Assembly (NCBI GenBank): GCA_024643945.1
Contig: JAHELX010000159.1
Location: 1 to 10,594, forward strand
Origin: Anaerolineales bacterium
GTDB taxonomy: Bacteria; Chloroflexota; Anaerolineae; 4572-78; NAK82
DNA length: 10,594 nt
Direction of reading: 5' to 3'
A program made the position numbers and the translations under genes. How positions within the stretch are numbered: position 1 is the stretch's first letter; every line of letters starts with the position of its first letter. Below, piece by piece: positions 1 through 4,838 of this stretch. Under the pieces are notes generated by a model. It was not told the origin of the DNA. It was given only the letters and a program-made list of their open reading frames with translations, and searched no databases.

Positions 1-822
1 GTGTTGGACTGGGAACCCCACCCCGAGTCCTTCACCATCCGCGGTCTGCTGCGGCACGTCGGTAACGCCGAGAAATGGTACGTCTCCCGGCTCGTAGACC
101 TCGAAACCTTGCCCCCGGAGTGGTCACATGACGAAAGTCTCCCCATCCTAGAGTTCCTGGAGATGACACGACGCACCGCGATCGGCCAGCTTCAACAGTT
201 GACACAGGCAGAACGCTCCGGCGTGTTTTATACCGCCCATCGTGCCTGGGAGCCTGGCGAACCATGGACAGCCCGCAAGGTCTTGCGCCGTTTCCTGGAA
301 CACGAGCAGGAGCATACAAACCAGGTTCGGGAAATCCTGGCCGCGTGGCATCGCCATTTGCTGGCCCGTCTCGCGACCGAGCGAGCCAGGTTGTTGGAAC
401 AAGTGAATGGCCTGGACAAGAAGGCGCTCACCGGGCCTGCGGTCGTGGGCGACTGGACGGCCAAGGACCTGCTGGCACACATTGCTGCCTGGGACCGCTG
501 GGCGTTGCAGGAGATGCAACGTATGCTGAATGGGGACCCTCCTGACCTCACCACGGCCCGGGATGAGGACGCCTTCAACGCAGCCGCTGTGGCCGCCTGG
601 CGGAATCGATCACTGGACGAGGTGCTGGCGGAATTGCAGGCGGCACGTGCCTCGTGGGTGGCATGGCTGGAGGATCTGGCCCAGGAAACGTTTTTCCAAC
701 GGTGTCTTATTCAGGAAGAGAACTGGTCCTTTCCGGGCTGGCTGGAAGTCTACTGGCGGCACGACGCCGAACACGCCGCGCAGCTCGCGGCATGGCGGGA
801 GATAGTCAATCGTCAAACATAA
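1..822 (+). CDS. Tandem DinB/DfsB-like four-helix protein (5' end outside window)
   Basis: The visible 273 residues hold two DinB-like four-helix-bundle domains in a row. The first keeps its likely metal ligands H19, H101 and H105 (motif LEHEQEH). The second, from about residue 118, resembles the ClbS/DfsB (DUF1706) branch and has H160 (LLAHIAAWDRW), H254 and H258 (WRHDAEH). In this superfamily such a His triad binds a divalent metal, and members include thiol-dependent transferases and genotoxin-protective hydrolases. The substrate here is not predictable. In the second domain the first His lies about 41 residues after the domain start, but in the first domain only 18 residues precede H19. 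The gene therefore probably begins upstream of the window and the GTG at base 1 is unlikely to be the true start. A 191-base gap separates it from the next gene. The fold is fairly sure; the function is unknown. Confidence 0.8.
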   Translation: MLDWEPHPESFTIRGLLRHVGNAEKWYVSRLVDLETLPPEWSHDESLPILEFLEMTRRTAIGQLQQLTQAERSGVFYTAHRAWEPGEPWTARKVLRRFLEHEQEHTNQVREILAAWHRHLLARLATERARLLEQVNGLDKKALTGPAVVGDWTAKDLLAHIAAWDRWALQEMQRMLNGDPPDLTTARDEDAFNAAAVAAWRNRSLDEVLAELQAARASWVAWLEDLAQETFFQRCLIQEENWSFPGWLEVYWRHDAEHAAQLAAWREIVNRQT

Positions 823-925
823 CGCGGCCAAGCCGCAACCGAATTGTCGACTCACGGACGGAAAGGAGCACGGCTAAAGTAATATAGAGGAATTCAAGTC
901 TGTGTTTCCTTCTGTGCGTGAGTCA

Positions 926-962
926 TATAATACCTGCGCTTGGGCGGGTATAATTCTCGCGC
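926..962 (+). promoter_or_regulatory. Twin TATAAT direct repeats upstream of the DUF72 gene
   Basis: The 191-base gap 823-1013 contains two perfect TATAAT hexamers, at 926-931 and 949-954. Each is followed by a similar GC-rich tail (ACCTGCGC and TCTCGCGC), so 11 of 14 bases repeat with a 23-base period. Either could be a -10 element for the DUF72 gene, giving a leader of roughly 50-75 bases. I see no good -35 hexamer at the usual 16-18 base spacing for either one. The rest of the gap shows only a short GC hairpin just after the first gene. Confidence 0.4.
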
Positions 963-1013
963 ATAACGCAAATCTTGTCGGGTAACTATGGAAAACGTGA
1001 AGTGTAAAAAGGG

Positions 1014-1766
1014 ATGGATGTTCACTACCGAATCGGTACCTCGGGCTGGGTTTACCCTCACTGGCGTGGCGTCTTCTACCCGTCAGGGCTAGCCCAAAGC
1101 CGCTGGTTCAACCATTACGCGGGCCAGTTCGACACGGTGGAGATCAACAACACGTTTTACCGCCTGCCGTCGGAACAGGCCTTTGACCATTGGTGCGAGC
1201 AGGCTCCAGCGGGCTTCGTCTACGCCGTGAAAGCCAATCGTTACCTCACCCACGTGCGGCGCTTGAAAGATTGCGCCGAGCCTCTGAAGCGCTTCCTCGA
1301 CCGCGCCCGGCGGCTGGGCAACCGCCTGGGACCTATCCTTTACCAGCTTCCTCCTCGCTGGCGACCCAACGCCGAGCGACTGGCGGAGTTCGCTGACCTC
1401 CTGCCGACGGACCTGATCCACGTTTTCGAGTTCCGAGACGAGCGCTGGTTTGAGGAGCCGGTGCGGGATGTACTGGCCCGGCATGGTCTTTCCTTCTGCA
1501 TCTTTGACTTGCCGGGCATGCGCTGTCCGCGTTGGGTCACAGGACCCATCGTATACGTCCGTTTCCATGGCTCGAGCACCTTGTATGCCGGGCGCTACAG
1601 TCGGGAGGAGTTGGCCGGATGGGCGGAAATGATGCGCAGCTTCCTCTCCGCCGGTCACGACGTCTATGTCTACTTCAACAACGATGCTTTCGGGCACGCC
1701 GTGATCAACGCCCGCGAGTTACAAGAGATGATGAAGCAAGAAGACCGAAATGCCAACGATTCATAG
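1014..1766 (+). CDS. DUF72 (YecE-like) family protein, intact copy
   Basis: This is a 250-residue protein of the DUF72 family, a TIM-barrel fold of unknown biochemical role. The family signatures run in order: GTSGW (8-12), EINNTFYR (43-50), KANRYLTH (73-80), LYQLPP (109-114), EFRDERWF (139-146), RFHG (183-186) and YVYFNNDAFGHAV (218-230). Length and motif order are normal, so the gene looks intact. The ATG at 1014 is the first possible start, because an in-frame TAA sits at 1005-1007. The ribosome binding site is poor: the purine run AAAAAGGG abuts the start. The last six codons overlap the ATG of the following remnant gene (1750), which echoes an ancestral DUF72/methyltransferase gene overlap. 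Its 3' part has a second, damaged copy at 3363-3514. Family assignment is firm; function is unknown. Confidence 0.93.
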   Translation: MDVHYRIGTSGWVYPHWRGVFYPSGLAQSRWFNHYAGQFDTVEINNTFYRLPSEQAFDHWCEQAPAGFVYAVKANRYLTHVRRLKDCAEPLKRFLDRARRLGNRLGPILYQLPPRWRPNAERLAEFADLLPTDLIHVFEFRDERWFEEPVRDVLARHGLSFCIFDLPGMRCPRWVTGPIVYVRFHGSSTLYAGRYSREELAGWAEMMRSFLSAGHDVYVYFNNDAFGHAVINARELQEMMKQEDRNANDS

Positions 1767-1833
1767 AGGTCCGGTCGCTGCCCTCAAACCTCGCTGGCGT
1801 GCGGTTCTGCGCCAGATCGCCCGGCGGCTGGAG
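1540..1833 (+). repeat. Segmental duplication, copy A
   Basis: This stretch covers the 3' part of the intact DUF72 gene plus the remnant frame. It is paralogous to 3363-3546 together with 4325-4385. Bases 1540-1654 match 3363-3477 with about 19 mismatches in 115 (counted by eye). Bases 1655-1711 have no counterpart in copy B. The match resumes from 1712 against 3478 and runs through the start codon of the following gene to about 1780. It then jumps 786 bases in copy B. The divergence indicates an old event, not an assembly artefact. Confidence 0.8.
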
Positions 1834-1884
1834 GTGAGCAACAAGCGGCGCACCGGGCTTAAGAGCGGCAAGTCCGGTGGCTGA
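1750..1884 (+). pseudogene. Remnant of a duplicated methyltransferase-nucleotidyltransferase gene
   Basis: A 44-codon frame starts at ATG 1750 inside the DUF72 3' end and stops at TGA 1882-1884. Its first residues, MPTIHRGPVA, align with MPAMHEDPIA, the start of the intact fusion gene at 3516. The following residues, ALKPRWRAVLRQIARRLE, align with ALKPRWRVALRRVARQLD at the methyltransferase/nucleotidyltransferase junction (about 273-290) of that protein. At DNA level 1773-1833 matches 4325-4385 with about 13 mismatches in 61 bases. The alignment offset jumps from 1766 to 2552, so 786 bases (262 codons) are missing while the frame is kept. The last 16 or so codons match nothing I recognise. 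It has no methyltransferase or nucleotidyltransferase motif. It is most likely a deletion remnant, though a short peptide could still be made. Confidence 0.72.
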
Positions 1885-3210
1885 TCAATCAGGAGGGCGG
1901 GCTGCGGTGTGTTCTTTAGCGAAGGCCACGACGCGTTCGTACACCACGTAAGTGGCCTGGGTGGGGTTGTAGGCGTCCAAGTAATGGGTGGTATCTTCGT
2001 AGAGGAGAAGGTCGTGGGGAACGCCGGCCGCCGTCATAGCGACGTCCAGCGCGGTAGCCTGGTTGTAGGGAATTACCTCGTCGGCGTAGGTATGGACAAT
2101 CAGGGTCGGCGGCAGCCGGTCGGCGAAAAAGATGGGGGAGTAGGCGAAGAAGAAGGCAGGGTCCCGATCCGGCCGGCCCATAGCAGCTATGAAGCTGTCG
2201 TAAGGGGGCGGGATCTCCAGATCCTCGCTGTAGAGTGATTGCACTCCCAGGAATGCATCACTCACCCCACCCACGTTCACGAGGGCCGGCACCGGTGGCA
2301 GGTCGCGCAGCGCCCGAAACAGGATCAGCGAGCCAAAGCTGCCGGACATCATGACCCACCGCTTCCGATCCATAAGCGGTGTCGTGCCCCCCGCCGAACG
2401 CAGGGGACCTGTCTGCCAGAGTTGAAACGCAGCTCGCAGGTCGCGCACGTGTCCCTGGATGTCCAGCCCCCGGTCGGCATCTGGCCCGACCGCCAGCACG
2501 GCGAAGTGATCCCGCGTCAGTGCTACCGAAGTAGCGTCCCAGTTGAGCGGCGCCGATGGATAGACGATGAACAACGTGGGAAGCGGCTCGGATGTATCCG
2601 GCGGCAGGTAGATCTGCCCGCCGTTGATAGCCAGGCCGTCCAGCGTGAAGGTAAAGGGGGTACGGCTGGCCAGCAGTTGCGTGGGAAAGGTGGATGAGGC
2701 CTGCTGCGGCCGGCCTATCTGGAGATCAGCCGGCTCCACGGGTGCCGGTCGGTAGGGGAACAGAGCGAAGTCCTGGTTGGGTTGCAAGCGGCCGGCCACC
2801 ACCTGTACCGGCTCGCGGGTCATTTCTGCGTACCCCCTCGCCGCAGCCAACGGCACGTAGCGGCCAGGCGGCACGCCGTCGATGCGATATTGCCCGCGTT
2901 TGTCGCTGCGCGCCTGGTACACCTGGCCGCGCAGCGTGGCCACCATGGCGATGGCATCGGGCACCGGCTCGTCACGGGTATTCCGTATCACGCCGGATAG
3001 GCTGCCGGTCTGGGAAGGATCGAAGCCTGGCTGACCGGTCAGCGACCACCACATGACGCGCAGGCGGTACTCGGCCACGTTCCACATGGCGTTGCCTTCT
3101 CGCGTGCGCGAGATCAGGGCCAGCGTCAGGCCAACCAGCAGCAGCGTACTCAGAGCGGCAGCCAGCCGGAGATGGTGTCTGGAGCGGGTGGCCTGTGGAT
3201 TGTTGTCCAT
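1885..3210 (-). CDS. Membrane-anchored alpha/beta hydrolase with N-terminal carboxypeptidase-regulatory-like domain
   Basis: This is a 441-residue protein. Residues about 14-33 form an uncleaved signal anchor, which should place the rest outside the membrane. Residues about 70-150 look like a carboxypeptidase-regulatory-like beta-sandwich (GSLSGVIRN, QYRIDGVPPGRY). From about 185 on it resembles a prolyl-oligopeptidase or dienelactone-hydrolase type alpha/beta hydrolase. The nucleophile is S291 in S-G-S-F-G, so the usual first Gly of GxSxG is Ser. D377 (HTYADEVIPY) and H409 (EDTTHY) complete a plausible triad. The LIVHTYADEVIPYNQA segment is typical of peptidases and esterases of this group. 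The substrate is unknown. The gene sits between the two copies of the DUF72/methyltransferase duplication, on the opposite strand, and its stop abuts the stop of the remnant frame (1884/1885). It has its own strong promoter. Confidence 0.85.
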   Translation of the reverse strand: MDNNPQATRSRHHLRLAAALSTLLLVGLTLALISRTREGNAMWNVAEYRLRVMWWSLTGQPGFDPSQTGSLSGVIRNTRDEPVPDAIAMVATLRGQVYQARSDKRGQYRIDGVPPGRYVPLAAARGYAEMTREPVQVVAGRLQPNQDFALFPYRPAPVEPADLQIGRPQQASSTFPTQLLASRTPFTFTLDGLAINGGQIYLPPDTSEPLPTLFIVYPSAPLNWDATSVALTRDHFAVLAVGPDADRGLDIQGHVRDLRAAFQLWQTGPLRSAGGTTPLMDRKRWVMMSGSFGSLILFRALRDLPPVPALVNVGGVSDAFLGVQSLYSEDLEIPPPYDSFIAAMGRPDRDPAFFFAYSPIFFADRLPPTLIVHTYADEVIPYNQATALDVAMTAAGVPHDLLLYEDTTHYLDAYNPTQATYVVYERVVAFAKEHTAARPPD

Positions 3211-3212
3211 AG

Positions 3213-3248
3213 TACCAGAATTATAACACCCCCGTCACGCCCAGGCAA
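3213..3248 (-). promoter_or_regulatory. Consensus sigma70-type promoter of the hydrolase, nearly leaderless
   Basis: Reading the minus strand, TTGCCT (3243-3248) is followed after exactly 17 bases by a perfect TATAAT (3220-3225). The ATG at 3210 lies only 9 bases beyond the -10 hexamer. A start of transcription 6-8 bases after the hexamer would leave a leader of about 1-3 bases, and no Shine-Dalgarno sequence precedes the ATG. Leaderless mRNAs are common in some GC-rich phyla. This is the best promoter in the window. Confidence 0.7.
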
Positions 3249-3362
3249 TGGAATGGCCGGAGGGATTCGAAGCAGAACGCCATTTGCGTAGGGACAGAGT
3301 TCCCCCGAGCTTCCCTGAACTCGGAAACTCAGAGGACTTAATACGACAGTGTGAGATAGTCG

Positions 3363-3514
3363 CAGGACCCATCGTCTACGTTCGTTTCCACGGCTCAAGC
3401 ACCCTGTATGCGGGTCTCTACAGCCAGGAGGAATTGGCCGCTTGGGCCGAAACGATACGCGCTTTCCTCTCCGCCGGCCGCGAGTTACAAGAGATGATAA
3501 AGCAGGAGGGCTGA
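3363..3514 (+). pseudogene. 3' fragment of a second DUF72 gene
   Basis: Residues GPIVYVRFHGSSTLYAG through the terminal RELQEMIKQEG match residues 177-243 of the intact DUF72 protein at 1014-1766. Two things are missing. Everything upstream of residue 177 is gone: the frame stays open back to an ATG at 3248, but that stretch overlaps the hydrolase promoter and encodes nothing DUF72-like. Also, 57 bases matching 1655-1711 are deleted in frame, removing 19 residues that contain the conserved YVYFNNDAFGHAV block. The edges of the deletion share short GCCGG/CCCGCG-like sequence, so slippage is possible. It ends at TGA 3512-3514, two bases before the TTG start of the next gene, and its tail supplies that gene's ribosome binding site. 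It is very unlikely to fold as a DUF72 barrel. Confidence 0.85.
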
Positions 3515-3518
3515 ATTG
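3504..3518 (+). promoter_or_regulatory. Shine-Dalgarno that selects a TTG start
   Basis: AGGAGGG at 3504-3510 lies 5 bases before TTG 3516 and 14 bases before the in-frame ATG 3525. Spacing favours TTG. The paralogous position in copy A is an ATG (1750) followed by the same CCA codon, which supports 3516 as the ancestral start position with a later A-to-T change. Confidence 0.65.
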
Positions 3519-4838
3519 CCAGCAATGCATGAGGACCCGATCGCTGAGGTGATCAGGCGCTACTATGATCAGGGGACTGAGCAGGAGTGGGAGCGGATGG
3601 AGCGCCATCGCACCGAGTTCGCCGTGACCATGCGAGCGCTGGCCGGGCATTTACCCCCACCTCCCGCGCGGGTGCTGGACTGCGGGGGCGGACCTGGTCG
3701 CTATGCCATCGAGTTGGCCCGCCGGGGATACGACGTCACCCTCTTCGACCTGTCGCCGGCATGTCTGCGGCTGGCAGAGAAAAAAGCTGCCGAGGCCGGC
3801 GTAGCGCTGGCCGGCTACGTGCAGGGCACTGCCACTGATCTCTCTTGCTTCCCCGACGAGGCCTTCGACGCCGTCTTGCTCATGGGACCGCTCTACCATT
3901 TGCTGGCGGAGGAAGACCGACGCCAGACATTGGCAGAAACCTGGCGGGTGCTAAAGCCTGGTGGCACGCTTTTCGCCACCTTCATCTCCCGCTACGCAGT
4001 TCTCCGCCACGTCGCCGCCCACCAGCCCACATGGCCTTTGGAGCAGACGGAGCGCCTGGAGATGCTGATGAACACAGGTATACTGGCTCCTCGTGGTCAG
4101 AACGAATTGAAATTTGTCGCTCACTTCGCCTATCCCACTCAGGTCGGCCCGTTGTGCCAGCGTGCAGGCTTTGAGGTTCTTACCGTTCTGGGCGTCGAGG
4201 GGGTGGTGAGCATGATCGAAGACAAAGTGAATGCCCTCTCCGGCAAGGCCTGGGATACGTGGGTGAACTTGAACTACCACGTGGCCCCGGACCCCTCTCT
4301 CCACGGAGGCGTCGAGCACTTGCTGGTCGTCGCCCTCAAACCCCGCTGGCGCGTGGCTCTGCGCCGAGTCGCCCGGCAGTTAGACCAGGCCGGGGTGGCC
4401 TACCGGGTCGTCGGCGGCACTTCGGTCGTGCTGCACGGCGTTCCGATTCCGGTAAAGGATCTGGATCTGGAGACGGACGCCGAGGGCGCCTACCGCTTCC
4501 AGGCCCTCTTTGCTGGCTATACCCTGGAATCCGTGGCTCTCCGCGAGAGCGAGACCTACCGCTCCCACTTCGGTCGCTTTGACTTCGATGGAGTCACCGT
4601 CGAGGTGATGGGCGATTTGCATCGGCGCGAGGCCGGCGGTTGGGTGCCCACAGCCGACACAACCGAGACGGCGGTAAACCTGGACGGCGTACTCGTGCGC
4701 GCCTCCTGGCTGGAGGAGGAGACGCTGGCCTACATCCGGCGAGGGCGGTTGGAGCGGGCGGCCAAATGCCTGCCCCACTGCGATCAGGCGCGGCTGCTGG
4801 CCCTGCTGCGCGGCGAAGAAGCTACGCAGGTGTTGTGA
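3516..4838 (+). CDS. SAM-dependent methyltransferase fused to a nucleotidyltransferase-fold domain
   Basis: This is a 440-residue two-domain protein. Residues about 1-274 are a class I SAM methyltransferase. Motif I is RVLDCGGGPGRYAIEL (52-67), with D78 ending strand 2 (VTLFDLS), a motif IV-like region VLLMGPLYHL (120-129) and RVLKPGGTLFA (144-154). Residues about 275-440 resemble the minimal or AbiEii/LinB-type nucleotidyltransferase fold: GGTS at 300-303, the metal-binding pair D315 and D317 (VKDLDLETD), and a candidate third carboxylate E363 (VEVMGDL). Both active sites look complete. Neither substrate can be named. Related nucleotidyltransferases include antibiotic-modifying enzymes and type IV toxin-antitoxin toxins. 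The start is taken as TTG 3516 with a good Shine-Dalgarno. The stop overlaps the next ATG by one base. A deleted paralogue lies at 1750-1884. Domain identities are secure, the second less so; the role is unknown. Confidence 0.85.
   Translation: MPAMHEDPIAEVIRRYYDQGTEQEWERMERHRTEFAVTMRALAGHLPPPPARVLDCGGGPGRYAIELARRGYDVTLFDLSPACLRLAEKKAAEAGVALAGYVQGTATDLSCFPDEAFDAVLLMGPLYHLLAEEDRRQTLAETWRVLKPGGTLFATFISRYAVLRHVAAHQPTWPLEQTERLEMLMNTGILAPRGQNELKFVAHFAYPTQVGPLCQRAGFEVLTVLGVEGVVSMIEDKVNALSGKAWDTWVNLNYHVAPDPSLHGGVEHLLVVALKPRWRVALRRVARQLDQAGVAYRVVGGTSVVLHGVPIPVKDLDLETDAEGAYRFQALFAGYTLESVALRESETYRSHFGRFDFDGVTVEVMGDLHRREAGGWVPTADTTETAVNLDGVLVRASWLEEETLAYIRRGRLERAAKCLPHCDQARLLALLRGEEATQVL

Larger units (their letters stand above)
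3363..4385 (+). repeat. Segmental duplication, copy B
   Basis: This is the second copy of the DUF72-to-methyltransferase unit. It aligns with copy A at 3363-3477, at 3478-3546 and, after 786 bases absent from copy A, at 4325-4385. Homology cannot be followed upstream of about 3360, where the DUF72 5' part is lost, nor beyond about 4385, where copy A ends in unrelated sequence. Confidence 0.75.

Noticed and set aside
824..836. GC hairpin (GCGGC-CAA-GCCGC) just after the first gene, as a terminator
   Set aside because: The stem is only 5 base pairs and no T run follows, so an intrinsic terminator is not supported.
988..1090. A short upstream frame (ATG 988) overlapping the DUF72 start, as a leader peptide
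   Set aside because: It has no ribosome binding site or attenuator-like structure, and short open frames are expected by chance.
1089..1697. A 202-codon minus-strand frame opposite the DUF72 gene
   Set aside because: It is a shadow of a conserved gene with no family resemblance of its own.
3248..3362. An N-terminal extension for the second DUF72 fragment starting at ATG 3248
   Set aside because: The residues show no DUF72 motif, the start lies in the opposing promoter, and homology to copy A begins only at about 3363.
4640..4837. A 66-codon N-terminal extension of the metalloprotease
   Set aside because: It overlaps the end of the fusion enzyme out of frame, is Arg- and Gly-rich nonsense, and would bury the signal peptide that begins at 4838.
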